NCBI GenBank assembly: GCA_003858485.1
Contig: RQYD01000006.1
Coordinates: 1 to 64,000 of the forward strand
DNA from: Clostridiales bacterium COT073_COT-073
Lineage (GTDB): Bacteria; Bacillota; Clostridia; Lachnospirales; Vallitaleaceae
Direction of reading: 5' to 3'
Length of the DNA: 64,000 bases
Shown: positions 20,502 through 30,182 of the stretch, one piece after another
Layout of the letters: each line of letters starts with the position of its first letter
Position numbering within the stretch: position 1 is the first letter of the stretch
Position numbers and translations under genes: made by a program
Notes under the pieces: model-generated
What the model saw: the letters and a program-made list of their open reading frames with translations, nothing else
What the model was told of the DNA's origin: nothing
Databases searched by the model: none

Positions 20502-21611
20502 TTAGTTGGTAATTACCTTTTCAGTATCCTTGTCAAAGACATGAATTCTTTCAAGATCAAAGGCTAATTGAACCTTATCACCGGCTTTAGCAGTAGAACG
20601 TGGTCCAACTTTGGCAGTAGTATCAAAGTTTTCAATGCTACCGATCAAGATCATTTCTGCACCCAGCATTTCCGTAACCGCTACTTCAAAGTCTACAATT
20701 GCATCCTTATTAGCCATATAATTTTCTTCATCATGAATATCTTCCGGACGAATACCCAAAATAACAGTTTTGCCTTCATAACCGCCGCCCAGTACAGCCT
20801 TGGACTTTTCTTCGGATAATACTACCGCATTGGCACCAAAGGTTAATTTTGCCCGGCCATCCACTTTAGAAACCACTGCTTCAATAAAGTTCATTTGCGG
20901 AGAACCGATAAAGCCTGCTACAAATAAGTTAGCCGGTTTGGAATACAGGGTTGACGGGGAATCTACTTGCTGAATGATACCATCTTTCATAACAACGATT
21001 CTGGTACCAAGTGTCATTGCTTCAACCTGATCGTGAGTTACATAAATGATGGTCGTTTGCAGTTTTTTATGCAATTTGGAAATCTCAACCCGCATTTGCA
21101 CACGTAATTTCGCATCCAAGTTGGACAGCGGTTCGTCCATTAAGAATACTTTTGGCTCACGCACAATCGCACGTCCCATAGCCACACGTTGCCGTTGTCC
21201 ACCGGATAAAGCTTTTGGACGACGATCAAGCAATGCTTCAATACCTAAAATCTTAGCAGCTTCGCGTACTCTTCTTTCAATCTCTTCTTTTGGAGTTTTA
21301 CGCAGTTTAAGACCAAATGCCATATTATCATATACTGTCATATGAGGATATAACGCATAGTTTTGGAATACCATCGCAATATCTCTGTCTTTCGGTTCAA
21401 CATCGTTAACCAAGCGGTCACCGATATAAAGTTCTCCTTCGGTAATTTCTTCTAAGCCGGCAATCATCCGCAGGGTTGTTGTTTTACCACAGCCTGATGG
21501 TCCAACGAAAATAATAAATTCTTTATCGGCAATTTCCAAATTGAAATCCGAAACCGCTGTTACATTACCGGAATAAACTTTTTTTACATTTCTTAAAGAT
21601 AGACTTGCCAT
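20502..21611 (-). CDS. Sugar ABC transporter ATP-binding protein (MsmK/UgpC/MalK type)
   Basis: 369 residues. Walker A GPSGCGKTTTLRMIAGLEE (37-55), Q-loop VFQNYALYPHMTVYDN, signature LSGGQRQRVAMGRAIV, Walker B VFLMDEPLSNLDAKLR, H-loop VTHDQ; C-terminal TOBE/MalK regulatory region about 240-369 (GIRPEDIHDEENY). This family energises several carbohydrate importers from one shared ATPase. No permease or binding protein is adjacent, as expected for a general ATPase encoded alone. Monocistronic with its own terminator; start MASLSLRNVKKVYSG with GGGAGCTATGATAA upstream. Confidence 0.93.
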   Translation of the reverse strand: MASLSLRNVKKVYSGNVTAVSDFNLEIADKEFIIFVGPSGCGKTTTLRMIAGLEEITEGELYIGDRLVNDVEPKDRDIAMVFQNYALYPHMTVYDNMAFGLKLRKTPKEEIERRVREAAKILGIEALLDRRPKALSGGQRQRVAMGRAIVREPKVFLMDEPLSNLDAKLRVQMRVEISKLHKKLQTTIIYVTHDQVEAMTLGTRIVVMKDGIIQQVDSPSTLYSKPANLFVAGFIGSPQMNFIEAVVSKVDGRAKLTFGANAVVLSEEKSKAVLGGGYEGKTVILGIRPEDIHDEENYMANKDAIVDFEVAVTEMLGAEMILIGSIENFDTTAKVGPRSTAKAGDKVQLAFDLERIHVFDKDTEKVITN

Positions 21612-21876
21612 TTATCATAGCTCCCTTCTGCAAATAAATATTTAACTTGCCCCTTTTCTCCGCCAGTCCATGCTGTCAGCCGGTCCCAAGTTTTATCGAT
21701 TAATAATATACCTTAATTTCAAACATCCGACAATTGATAAAATATCCAAAATTAGGTGCTTCTTTCTGTCAGAAATGCTATCTTCCAACGTTTTACACAA
21801 TGTTTATTGTTAAAAACAGGTCATTTCTTATGCTATCAGCTGAATTTTTTTAAATTTTAAAACTTTTTCTATAATT

Positions 21877-22782
21877 TTAGTCAATTTTGCCAGCTTTTTT
21901 AGCCTTTTCCAATTCAGCATTTTCAATAAAGCCCTCACCAAAGACTTCCCGGGCATCGGTTACAATCATAAAAGCCTTGGCATCGATCCGTTTTACGATC
22001 TCCTTAACTGTTAAAATTTCGCGTTTAGACATAACACAGAGCAGAACTTCTTTTTGATTACCGGTATATTTGCCGACTCCGCTCAGCCCAGTAACTCCGC
22101 GATCAATCTGCTTCATAATCTCTGCAGAAATTTCCTGATGTTTATCAGAAATGATCAAGGCAGCTTTGGAGAAATTCAGGCCTTCCAGCATGGCATCAAT
22201 GATCTGCACAGTAATATAAACACTGATAATCGCATACATTGCTCTTTCTGCACCGAACAGCACCAAACCGACTACAATAATCAGACTGTCAATTAACTGC
22301 ATCCATTTGGCAGTACTTAGTCCCGGAAAAAAGTGATGGAAAATACTGCCAGCTAAATCTGTTCCGCCGGTGGTGGCATTGGCCACAAAGACCAAACCAA
22401 TTCCCACTCCTGCCATCACTCCGCCAAAAACCGCTCCCAAAAAGTAATCATGGGTCAGCTGCGGTAAAAATCTTGTATATTCAAGAGCCACCGATAAGTA
22501 AATGGTCGCAAACAAACTTTTGGCTCCAAATTCCTTGCCATGCAATACAAAGGCGATCAAAAATAATGGAATATTAATACATAAGTTACTAAATGACAAG
22601 GGAATTCCCCCCGGCCAAATTCCCTGGCTAAAATGCTTAATGATGATCGACAAACCGGTCACACCGCCGGTTACCAAGCCCATTGCCTCAAAATAAGAAT
22701 TAATGGCAATCGCCAATAAGGTCGTGCCAATAATAATTAATATATAATCTATAAATTTATGTTTCTTTTTTAATTGTAACAT
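21877..22782 (-). CDS. YitT family membrane protein with C-terminal DUF2179 domain
   Basis: 301 residues. Five to six membrane segments in residues 10-200 (e.g. YILIIIGTTLLAIAINSYF, FGGVMAGVGIGLVFVA), with the family motif GLVTGGVTGLSIII and ATTGGTDL. The C-terminal DUF2179 domain (about 215-290: KEVLLCVMSKREI, KAFMIVTDAREVFGEGF) is cytosolic and related to nucleotide- or ligand-binding PII-like folds. Family function is still unclear. The start follows AGGGAGTTATCAT and lies 14 bases after the TagA-type gene stop, so the two are co-transcribed. Confidence 0.9.
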   Translation of the reverse strand: MLQLKKKHKFIDYILIIIGTTLLAIAINSYFEAMGLVTGGVTGLSIIIKHFSQGIWPGGIPLSFSNLCINIPLFLIAFVLHGKEFGAKSLFATIYLSVALEYTRFLPQLTHDYFLGAVFGGVMAGVGIGLVFVANATTGGTDLAGSIFHHFFPGLSTAKWMQLIDSLIIVVGLVLFGAERAMYAIISVYITVQIIDAMLEGLNFSKAALIISDKHQEISAEIMKQIDRGVTGLSGVGKYTGNQKEVLLCVMSKREILTVKEIVKRIDAKAFMIVTDAREVFGEGFIENAELEKAKKAGKID

Positions 22783-22796
22783 ATGATAACTCCCTG

Positions 22797-23525
22797 TTAA
22801 CTTTTTTTACTTTTTCTGACTGCCACTAAAAAGAGGGGGAGTTTGAGCATCCGCTTCCAACGACTTGGCTGCTTGAGCAGGCGATAAAACCATTCTAAAT
22901 GTAAGCGAATAAAAATATCCGGTGCTCTTTTCACCTTGCCGGAAAAACCATCAAACGAACCACCGACTCCAATAAATATTTTGGCATTTAATTGGTCTTG
23001 ATAGCGGGCGATCAATTCTTCCTGCTTTTTAGCTCCCAGCCCGACCAATAACACATCTGGGTTACAAGCATTGATCTCCTCGATCAGATCCTCAAATCTG
23101 TTAAAATATCCATTATGGCAACCCACCACTTTAGCCTTCGGGTATTTAGCCATGATCTTGCGGGCGGCTTCTGCGGCCACCCCCTCAGCCGCTCCTAAAA
23201 AATAATAACCAGCTTCTGTTTCAGCAAATAAACGGAGCTGTAAGTCATATCCGGCTACCCGTTCCGGCAGCGGCCGGCCAATTTTTTTTGAAGCGATCAC
23301 CACCCCGATACCGTCAGCTGTCACCATATCGGCACTGTTTAAAACTTGGGCAAAGGCCGGATCTTCCTTAGCCAGCATAATTATTTCCGGGTTGACTGTA
23401 AAAATCATCCGCTTTTGTTCCTGACTGAGCCAGCTTTTGACGGTGGCCACTGCTTTATCCATTGTTAATACATCAATTGTCACACCCAAAATCTCAATAA
23501 TCTTACGGCTCTTTTGCTTTTGCAT
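22797..23525 (-). CDS. WecG/TagA/CpsF family glycosyltransferase (GT26)
   Basis: 242 residues from the ATG at 23525, which has GGAGG seven bases upstream; the ATG at 23546 in the same frame has no RBS. GT26 enzymes add the second sugar, often N-acetylmannosaminuronate or ManNAc, to an undecaprenyl-PP-linked sugar during wall polymer synthesis. Family motifs: TVNPEIIMLAKEDPAF, ADGIGVVIASKKIG-PLPERVAGYDL (split by Arg), GLGAKKQEELI and GVGGSFDGFSGKVKRAPDIF. C-terminal basic amphipathic end (LEWFYRLLKQPSRWKRMLKL) suits membrane association. Two LCP ligases are encoded just upstream, consistent with attachment of a wall polymer. Confidence 0.93.
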   Translation of the reverse strand: MQKQKSRKIIEILGVTIDVLTMDKAVATVKSWLSQEQKRMIFTVNPEIIMLAKEDPAFAQVLNSADMVTADGIGVVIASKKIGRPLPERVAGYDLQLRLFAETEAGYYFLGAAEGVAAEAARKIMAKYPKAKVVGCHNGYFNRFEDLIEEINACNPDVLLVGLGAKKQEELIARYQDQLNAKIFIGVGGSFDGFSGKVKRAPDIFIRLHLEWFYRLLKQPSRWKRMLKLPLFLVAVRKSKKS

Positions 23526-23584
23526 TCTTTTTCCTCCATTTGCCATTTCCGGATCTCCGATATTTGCATTTTTTGAGTCTTAGC

Positions 23585-23638
23585 TAAAACGCAAAGATAC
23601 CCTATCACAGATAGGGTTATCTTTTGTTTATCTTTGCG
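23585..23638 (-). terminator. Terminator of the LCP gene pair
   Basis: Outer arms CGCAAAGATA (23590-23599) / TATCTTTGCG (23629-23638) enclose CCCTATC-ACA-GATAGGG (23600-23616), a seven-bp stem with a three-base loop. On the minus strand TTTT follows the outer arm. Confidence 0.8.
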
Positions 23639-23640
23639 CT

Positions 23641-25029
23641 TTATTTTTGTTCGGTCAAGCCTAAAACAATCACGATTTCTTCCGGCTTGCCTTTTAAGGA
23701 TTCATCAACCTGAATAACTCCGCCGCTAAAATAAGGCAACAGCTCTTCACCGATCTCCTTGGCATATACCTTAATCAGAGTTTTTTCCACCGGTTTGGTT
23801 TGATAGTTACCAACCTGCGCTACCTTATAGCCTAAGGCTTCCAGGCGCTGCTTAGTCTTAGCGGCTAAGCCGGAAATATTGGTGCCATTATATACACCGA
23901 TGGCCATAATTTTAACATCATACACCTCTTTGACAATCACATTGGTATCACTTTCCTTTGGCTCAGTCGGCAGTGTTACCGGCGGCTGTGGTGTATTTTC
24001 ATTGGTCGTTTGACTACTTGGCAATGTTGTATTTTCCTTGGGCTGATTTGCCGGCTCAGTGGCCATTAAATTTTTAGCGGTCAGAATAGTTTCAAACAAT
24101 TCTTTTGATTTGGCTGCATCATAAGCATATTTTTTATCTGGAGTAAGACTGCCCGGCAATGTGCCCATAAATAATTTACTGGTACTGATTTCTTCTAAAT
24201 AAACCAGGTAATCGGCGGCATTTTCAAAATTGGTCTGAATATAAGGATATAAGCCTTTTAATGTACTGGGCAAATTGACCTTATTTTCCGGCTTTAAAAT
24301 CTGATCCATGAATGCTTTAAAAAATGCCTGCTGAACTTTGATCCGATTTAAATCACCGCCCGAATAATTCGGACTATATTGGAGCAAGGCTGCTGCTTTT
24401 TCTCCATCCAGAGGCTGCAGACCCTTAGCCACATCACTGTTTCCATTTTTGGCGGTATCGGTAAAAATCATTTCCGGCACTTCCATGGTCACCGGACCGG
24501 CCACATCCACCAGATATTTAAAAGCTGCCAGATCCATATTAATATAGTAATCAATATTCATATGAAAAGCATTTTCCAGGACCTGAACTGCAATCTCATT
24601 GCGTTTTTCGGCAGCCACATAACTTGGCACCTCACTGATTGGAACTATTTTAGGAATATCCTTACGTTTGGCTGAAATTTCATTATATACTTCTTCCGGC
24701 CAATTAAATTTAGTATCTCGAGGCACGGAAACCACATTGATCTCCTGATTTTTATGATTAAAAAAGAGCAGCATATTGGTATTGGTTTGATTCGAGCCCA
24801 ATTGGTCAACACCAAACAGTGCTGTTACAGTAAAGGCTTTATCTTTGGCCGATGTTTTGGGATCCTCGTTCTTCAGCACCGGATTTTGCAAAACCTTACT
24901 TAGTAAATTATTCTTGGCTACCAACACATAAACGGTTGTTGCTAAAGCTGCAATCACTGAAAAAATAGCCAATGACATTAAAAACATGCGAATGAATTTA
25001 TTTCTGCGAACTTTATTCTTATTGACCAC
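23641..25029 (-). CDS. LytR-CpsA-Psr family protein with LytR_C domain
   Basis: 462 residues from a GTG at 25029 (GAGG eight bases upstream, 10 bases after the preceding stop). A longer frame to 25227 overlaps the upstream gene and has no RBS. Short basic N-terminus, membrane segment (FLMSLAIFSVIAALATTVYVLVA), LCP domain about 75-290 (VVSVPRDTKFNW, LQPLDGEKAAALLQY, DLNRIKVQQAF: the conserved Asp/Arg residues that bind polyprenyl pyrophosphate), Pro/Thr/Glu-rich linker, C-terminal LytR_C domain about 380-455 (VYNGTNISGLAAKTKQRLEA). LCP proteins transfer wall polymers from the lipid carrier to peptidoglycan. The second of a tandem pair. Confidence 0.9.
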   Translation of the reverse strand: MVNKNKVRRNKFIRMFLMSLAIFSVIAALATTVYVLVAKNNLLSKVLQNPVLKNEDPKTSAKDKAFTVTALFGVDQLGSNQTNTNMLLFFNHKNQEINVVSVPRDTKFNWPEEVYNEISAKRKDIPKIVPISEVPSYVAAEKRNEIAVQVLENAFHMNIDYYINMDLAAFKYLVDVAGPVTMEVPEMIFTDTAKNGNSDVAKGLQPLDGEKAAALLQYSPNYSGGDLNRIKVQQAFFKAFMDQILKPENKVNLPSTLKGLYPYIQTNFENAADYLVYLEEISTSKLFMGTLPGSLTPDKKYAYDAAKSKELFETILTAKNLMATEPANQPKENTTLPSSQTTNENTPQPPVTLPTEPKESDTNVIVKEVYDVKIMAIGVYNGTNISGLAAKTKQRLEALGYKVAQVGNYQTKPVEKTLIKVYAKEIGEELLPYFSGGVIQVDESLKGKPEEIVIVLGLTEQK

Positions 25030-25039
25030 CAGCTTTACC

Positions 25040-26137
25040 TCACTTTTTATTTTCGGATTTTTGGTCCGTTGCTTTATTCTCTTGAGTATCATCCTTTGAC
25101 TGGTCAGAATTTGACTCTTTATCCGGTGCCGCGGTTTTGTCATCTTTCTCCAATAATTCCCGCACTGCCTTCTGGGTTTTTTCAAGATCAAACTGAATGA
25201 TGGAAGCTCCATTTTCCAATTCATCAAACCAGCCTTCTAATGTGATCATATTAGCATTACTCATAATATGGACAATATCTTTATCCAGGAAATAATTCAA
25301 ATAATCCATGATCTCAACAATTCCAAAATCAGCTTTGACCATTTTAAAAATCTGCTTAACCAGGCTTGTCATTTGCTCTACATTACTGGACACTATCTTT
25401 TGGAATAAAGTCATGATAAATTCCTGCTGAACTTTAATCCGCTGAAAATCTCCATTTGGATACCCCCGGAAGCGCACCAGGCCCTGTGCTTTTTCACCAT
25501 CCAAAAGCTGAAGTCCTGGTTGCAGGTCAATGCGCAGCGGCGGATCCTGATAGGGATCCATCTTATACATCCGCACCGGCACATCAAACTCCACTCCATC
25601 AACAATATCGACCACCTCTTTAAAACCGCTGACATTAATAGTCGCCATATAGTCAATTTCCAGTCCGGTGATGGCCTCGATCACCTGCTTTAAGGTTTCC
25701 AGCCCATCCTCTTTGGCTCCCATATTAATGTAAATTTCATTAATTTTACAATAGCCGATCTTATTGTTAGGATTGGCCTTTTTTATGCTTTTAAAAGGCT
25801 CTTTGCGAAAATCAATAAAAAAATCACGGGGAATGGAAACAACCTTGATCTTATTTTGCTCGGTATCAACATGGCCAACCATTAAGACATCGGTCAATTT
25901 ATTTGACTGGTCAAAACCAATCATCAAACCATTTTTTGATTCCGGCACCTTCTCTTCTTCAGTGGATTCTTCCTGTACCTGTACCTGTTCTTCTTCTTTT
26001 ACTGTTTCCGGTGTTTCCACGGCTGTTTGCTCCATCTTTCTGGCCTTTTCCGTGGCTTGGATCAAAAAATAACTTCCCACCAAAAGGACAACAATCAGTC
26101 CGCATAACAGCATCAAAATCTTACTTTGCTTACCCAT
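25040..26137 (-). CDS. LytR-CpsA-Psr family protein
   Basis: 365 residues. Membrane anchor near the N-terminus (ILMLLCGLIVVLLVGSYFLI, 6-25), acidic Glu-rich spacer (about 36-65), then the LCP domain to about 310: VVSIPRDFFIDF, LQPGLQLLDGEKAQGLVRF, GDFQRIKVQQEF. Highly charged tail of Lys/Asp/Ser. No LytR_C domain, unlike its neighbour, so the two are not simple duplicates in function. The RBS GGAG is about 13 bases from the ATG, a wide spacing. Likely acts with TagA-type transferase and the wall-polymer pathway. Confidence 0.9.
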   Translation of the reverse strand: MGKQSKILMLLCGLIVVLLVGSYFLIQATEKARKMEQTAVETPETVKEEEQVQVQEESTEEEKVPESKNGLMIGFDQSNKLTDVLMVGHVDTEQNKIKVVSIPRDFFIDFRKEPFKSIKKANPNNKIGYCKINEIYINMGAKEDGLETLKQVIEAITGLEIDYMATINVSGFKEVVDIVDGVEFDVPVRMYKMDPYQDPPLRIDLQPGLQLLDGEKAQGLVRFRGYPNGDFQRIKVQQEFIMTLFQKIVSSNVEQMTSLVKQIFKMVKADFGIVEIMDYLNYFLDKDIVHIMSNANMITLEGWFDELENGASIIQFDLEKTQKAVRELLEKDDKTAAPDKESNSDQSKDDTQENKATDQKSENKK

Positions 26138-26315
26138 TTTAAAACAATCGCTCCTATATTTTTCTGTTTATATCCTGATCTCTCAAAATACAAACCATTT
26201 TCATCTAATATCAATCTCTGCCGGCAATAATATCCCCTACGGTTTTATTGCTTGAAACATCATACCATAAAACTTTGGATTTGAGTAGTAATTCTTCCCG
26301 ATTCTAATCAAATTT

Positions 26316-28460
26316 TTAGGATTGCTCCTCTTCCTGGCCAATGACCGGAATAAAAATATCGGAGTGATTATGCTTTTCAAAATGATCTGCTCGCTCCATC
26401 GCCAATTCTTCAAACCGGCTTTGTGAATTGAGCACTTCTTTGCCCCGGCGGTCAATGACCTGATACTGTTTATCGGTATTTTTAATTTTAGCTTTGACCG
26501 TATCACGCAGGACCAATCCTAAAATGAAAATCAAACGCTGTTTGATCTTTTCATCTTCAATCGGAAACAGCAATTCGACCCGTCGATCCAAATTGCGGGG
26601 CATAAAATCAGCACTCGATAAGTAAACTTCTTCCCGGCCATCATTATAAAAATAATAGACCCGACTATGCTCCAGATATTTGCCGACAATCGAACGAACC
26701 GTAATATTCTCACTCACCTCTGGAATTCCCGGGATCACCCCGCAAATCCCGCGGACGATCAGCTCAATTTTTACTCCGGCCATGGCCGCCTTGTAAATTT
26801 CTTTCATAATTCCAAAATCACAAAGCGAATTCATTTTGCAAATCATTTTAGCCGGCCGGCCTTGAGCAGCATGTTCGGCTTCCCGCCGGATCAGGCTGTA
26901 AAATTTATCACGCAGTCCAGTCGGCGCCATTGTTAGCTTATGCAGCCGCGGCGGCTCAGAATAACCGGACAGAGTATTAAAGACCGCTGACGCATCCGCA
27001 CCAATTAACTCATTACAGGTCAGCAGACCCATATCCGTATAGAATCTGGCAGTCACATCATTGTAATTGCCGGTGCCCAAATGAACATATCGGCGAATTC
27101 CGTCTTCTTCTTTACGCACCACCAAAGTAATTTTACTATGAGTTTTCAGGCCGACCAAGCCGTAAATCACGTGACAGCCCGCCCGTTCTAAGCTTCTGGC
27201 CCATTGGATATTGTTTTCTTCATCAAATCTGGCCTTTAACTCAACCAGCACTGTCACCTGCTTGCCGGCCTGAGCAGCTTTGGCCAGAGCCTGAATGATC
27301 GGTGATCTTCCACTGACCCGGTACAACGTTTGCTTGATCGCAAGAACATTCGGGTCTTCAGCTGCGGCTTTTACAAAATCCACCACCGGCTGAAAGCTTT
27401 CAAACGGATGATGCAAAAAAATATCCCGCTCTCTGATTTCGGTAAATAAATCCTCCTTGCCCAGCAAATTCCAGGGCTGGCAGGGGGTAAATGCCGGGAA
27501 TTTCATGGCATCTCCACATTCGTCACCATAAAACTTCATTAAAAAAGTGAAGTCCAGGGGACCGTCAATTTCATAAACATCCTTGGTATGAACCTCCAAT
27601 GATTTTTGCAAGTGATTGACAATTCTTTCATCTAAACCCTTTTTTAATTCCAAACGAATCGCCTGTCCCCATTTTCGCTTTTGAATTGATTTTTCGATTT
27701 CCAGCAGCAAATCTTCCGCCTCTTCTTCATCAATCGACAAGTCTGAATTACGGGTGATCCGGTATTCACCGCAGGCCAGCACCGGTCGCCCGACAAATAA
27801 TTGCTCAATATATTCGATAATAATATCTTCTAAATAAACAAATTCATGATTGCCCTCCTTAGCTGCCGGGATCTTGACCAGTCGGTCAACGATCGCCGGT
27901 ACCTGAATGGTGGCAAATTCCTCTTTCCCCTTGTTTTCGACAATCACGCCAATATTCAGGGTTTTATTCATAATCAGCGGAAATGGCCGTGAGGAATCCA
28001 CGCCCATTGGCGTTAAAGTTGGATACAGAACATCTGCAAAATACTGCTCCAAAAAGCGCTTTTGGGTGTCGGTCAATTTATCCAGTTTGGAATGTAAAAA
28101 TATTTTCTTTTTGCGTAATTGCGGTAAAATTCCCCGCTTAAAATGCTGGACCTGTTCTTCCACCATGACATGGGTCCTGAGCGAAATCGCTTTTAATTGC
28201 CCTTTCGGAGTAAATCCGGCAAAGTCCTCTTTCAAATATCCGGCATTGACCTGCTCCTTTAAAGATGCCACCCGGACCATAAAGAACTCATCCAGATTGG
28301 AGCTGACAATTGACAAAAATTTTAAACGCTCAAACAAAGGATTTTCCGGATTTTCTGCTTCTTCCAGTACCCGCTGATTAAACTCCAACCAACTTAACTC
28401 TCTGTTTTCATAATATTCCGGGCTTAATAAATCAATATATTTTTTTTCTTTTTTGGTCAT
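26316..28460 (-). CDS. ppk1: Polyphosphate kinase 1
   Basis: 714 residues, full length. Makes inorganic polyphosphate from ATP reversibly. Four-domain layout: N domain beginning YYENRELSWLEFNQRVLEEA, head domain with NLDEFFMVRVASLKEQV, then the two PLD-like C domains with the autophosphorylated His in GLKTHSKITLVVR (near 432), RYVHLGTGNYND and EHSRVYYFYNDGREEVYLSS. ATG overlaps the stop of the Ppx/GppA-like gene by one base (TAATG), so the two proteins are co-translated. Confidence 0.97.
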   Translation of the reverse strand: MTKKEKKYIDLLSPEYYENRELSWLEFNQRVLEEAENPENPLFERLKFLSIVSSNLDEFFMVRVASLKEQVNAGYLKEDFAGFTPKGQLKAISLRTHVMVEEQVQHFKRGILPQLRKKKIFLHSKLDKLTDTQKRFLEQYFADVLYPTLTPMGVDSSRPFPLIMNKTLNIGVIVENKGKEEFATIQVPAIVDRLVKIPAAKEGNHEFVYLEDIIIEYIEQLFVGRPVLACGEYRITRNSDLSIDEEEAEDLLLEIEKSIQKRKWGQAIRLELKKGLDERIVNHLQKSLEVHTKDVYEIDGPLDFTFLMKFYGDECGDAMKFPAFTPCQPWNLLGKEDLFTEIRERDIFLHHPFESFQPVVDFVKAAAEDPNVLAIKQTLYRVSGRSPIIQALAKAAQAGKQVTVLVELKARFDEENNIQWARSLERAGCHVIYGLVGLKTHSKITLVVRKEEDGIRRYVHLGTGNYNDVTARFYTDMGLLTCNELIGADASAVFNTLSGYSEPPRLHKLTMAPTGLRDKFYSLIRREAEHAAQGRPAKMICKMNSLCDFGIMKEIYKAAMAGVKIELIVRGICGVIPGIPEVSENITVRSIVGKYLEHSRVYYFYNDGREEVYLSSADFMPRNLDRRVELLFPIEDEKIKQRLIFILGLVLRDTVKAKIKNTDKQYQVIDRRGKEVLNSQSRFEELAMERADHFEKHNHSDIFIPVIGQEEEQS

Positions 28461-30007
28461 TACTTATACTCCTTTTTAATTTTTAGGATGGGCATAACTC
28501 CAAATACTTCCTTAAAAAACTCGGCTTTGCCTTTAAAACTCCATTCTTCAAGCGTGGTATTGCTTAAAAACCGTGTTGTTGCCCGAATCACCAAATCTTT
28601 ATTTTTAAGGCTGACGGATTCCAATTCATATTTTCGCTGATGCGATTTATCCAGGGCATTGGCCAAACCGATAATGGCTGTTAGCTTGGAGATCAGGATC
28701 CTGTCCGGTTGCGGCAGCAGGCGATAGTCATTGTCCAAAAACTTCGGCCGGCTGTCCGTATGATAGCCAGCCACCTGAGCAATAATATTGACTTCTCTTT
28801 CCGATAAGCCTAAAATTTCCAGGGCTTTAATAATATGATAGGAATGAATGGCATGATTGCTCTGATCAATTGACTTGCCTACATCCTGTAAAATAATTGA
28901 TGTCCGCAGTAGCAATTCTTCCTCATGCATGCCATGCACCCGCCTGGTCTTTTGAAATAAAAAGCTGGCATAATCTTCCAAAGTCTTCTGATGCCTTTCA
29001 TGATAATAAAAACGCCGTGCCAATTCCCGGGCATTTTCTAAAATATCACCAGCATAGGTGGTTTTGCTGGTCAGGGAGTAAATTTCTTCATGCAATTCAT
29101 CAATAATTCCGTCATTTAAACCAATTTCCGATAAGATAATTTGTTCGGTACCCACCTGCTTAATCACATTATCCAGCAACAGCATAATCGGATGCAAAAT
29201 TTCTGCCCGTTCATAAGCCACATCGTATTGTTCGGCCAAACCAACCACACTTTGGCTCATCAGCAATTGACGCAATTTATCAAAATCCGGAATTTGCAGA
29301 CGGGCTTCCGTATTTTTTAAGAATTTTTGCTGGATCCGGTTTAATAATTCAATTTCCCCGCCAACCACAATTAAATTTTTATAAGTCAGCTTTTCCTGAA
29401 AAATATCGATTGCATCCAAATTGGCTTTAATATACTCCTCTATCACTGTTTGATAGTCAAGCAGCTCATTTTCCAGCATGCCAAAGACTTCGCGCAGGCG
29501 CAGGGCACCAATTTTAATATTTTGGGTAGAATTTAAAGTTTGGTTGTGATAGGCAGTGATTTGAATACTGCCCGCTCCCAGTGCGATCATTAAGGTATTC
29601 TCCGCCAAAATTTTATCAATTTCCGGCATCCGTGATTTGATGGCCCGATGATGGTAAAATTGTTCTTCTGAATTACTGAGTACAGTAATATCAATGCCGG
29701 TTTTCTGTTTGACCTGGTCAATGATATAATCCTTATTTCCGGCTTCCCGTAAAGCCGAAGTCGCCACCGCTTTATAATGGGTAATCTGATAATCTTTAAT
29801 CACTCTGGAAAATACTTCCAACAGTTCACACAACTTATCGACTGAAGCAAAACTGATTTTACCGGTGGTAAAAGTATCTCTTCCTAAAGTGGTGGTTTTA
29901 TAAAAATGATCCAACTCCCGGAATTCTCCCTTGCGGTTTATTTCACCGACTTTCATTTGAATGGAATGCGATCCGACATCAATCGCAGCAATTTGTTTTT
30001 TGGGCAT
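28460..30007 (-). CDS. Divergent Ppx/GppA-type phosphatase with degenerate HD region
   Basis: 515 residues from the ATG at 30007 (GAAAGGAA at good distance). A longer frame to 30154 would translate through a non-coding repeat. Residues 1-about 300: ASKHA-fold Ppx/GppA domain with AIDVGSHSIQMKVGEI (phosphate loop 1) and ATSALREAGNKDY (catalytic Glu). The second loop, DIGGGS in most members, reads ALGAGSIQ. The C-terminal region (about 310-515) has an HD-like helical fold, but the His-Asp dyad reads LQDVGKSID, with Gln for His. Coupling to ppk1 argues for a role in polyphosphate turnover or in sensing it; degenerate residues suggest altered or lost hydrolysis in part (inference). Confidence 0.85.
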   Translation of the reverse strand: MPKKQIAAIDVGSHSIQMKVGEINRKGEFRELDHFYKTTTLGRDTFTTGKISFASVDKLCELLEVFSRVIKDYQITHYKAVATSALREAGNKDYIIDQVKQKTGIDITVLSNSEEQFYHHRAIKSRMPEIDKILAENTLMIALGAGSIQITAYHNQTLNSTQNIKIGALRLREVFGMLENELLDYQTVIEEYIKANLDAIDIFQEKLTYKNLIVVGGEIELLNRIQQKFLKNTEARLQIPDFDKLRQLLMSQSVVGLAEQYDVAYERAEILHPIMLLLDNVIKQVGTEQIILSEIGLNDGIIDELHEEIYSLTSKTTYAGDILENARELARRFYYHERHQKTLEDYASFLFQKTRRVHGMHEEELLLRTSIILQDVGKSIDQSNHAIHSYHIIKALEILGLSEREVNIIAQVAGYHTDSRPKFLDNDYRLLPQPDRILISKLTAIIGLANALDKSHQRKYELESVSLKNKDLVIRATTRFLSNTTLEEWSFKGKAEFFKEVFGVMPILKIKKEYK

Positions 30008-30061
30008 TGTCTTATTCCTTTCGTCATATTGTTCCATGACTATTTCATCTATTTTTAACTC

Positions 30062-30182
30062 ACTCAACTGTCCCACAGTTTTTTTGACTCTATCCCGCTC
30101 CGGGGAGCGGGCACATACCACCCATTTAACGCGCCCTATCAAAGTGCTTTGCACTTTTAGTACTTTCCGTTTGATGGAAAGT
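30062..30182. repeat. Hairpin-rich interspersed repeat, member B
   Basis: Begins ACTCAACTGTCCCACAG, then TTTTTTTGAC, TCTATCCCGCTC and CGGGGAGCGGGCACAT: nearly the same as the right end (reverse strand) of the element at 54964-55195. Stems: CCCGCTC-CGGG-GAGCGGG (30094-30111), AAAGTGC-TTT-GCACTTT (30141-30157) and ACTTTCC / GGAAAGT with a seven-base loop (30162-30182). It lies between the Ppx/GppA-like start and the divergent dCMP deaminase gene. Confidence 0.75.

Noticed and set aside
25030-25227. N-terminal extension of the second LCP gene
   Set aside because: It overlaps the upstream LCP gene in another frame and has no RBS; a GTG at 25029 has GAGG at the right distance.
30008-30154. N-terminal extension of the Ppx/GppA-like gene
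   Set aside because: It would translate repeat B; the ATG at 30007 has a proper RBS and the family's usual start.
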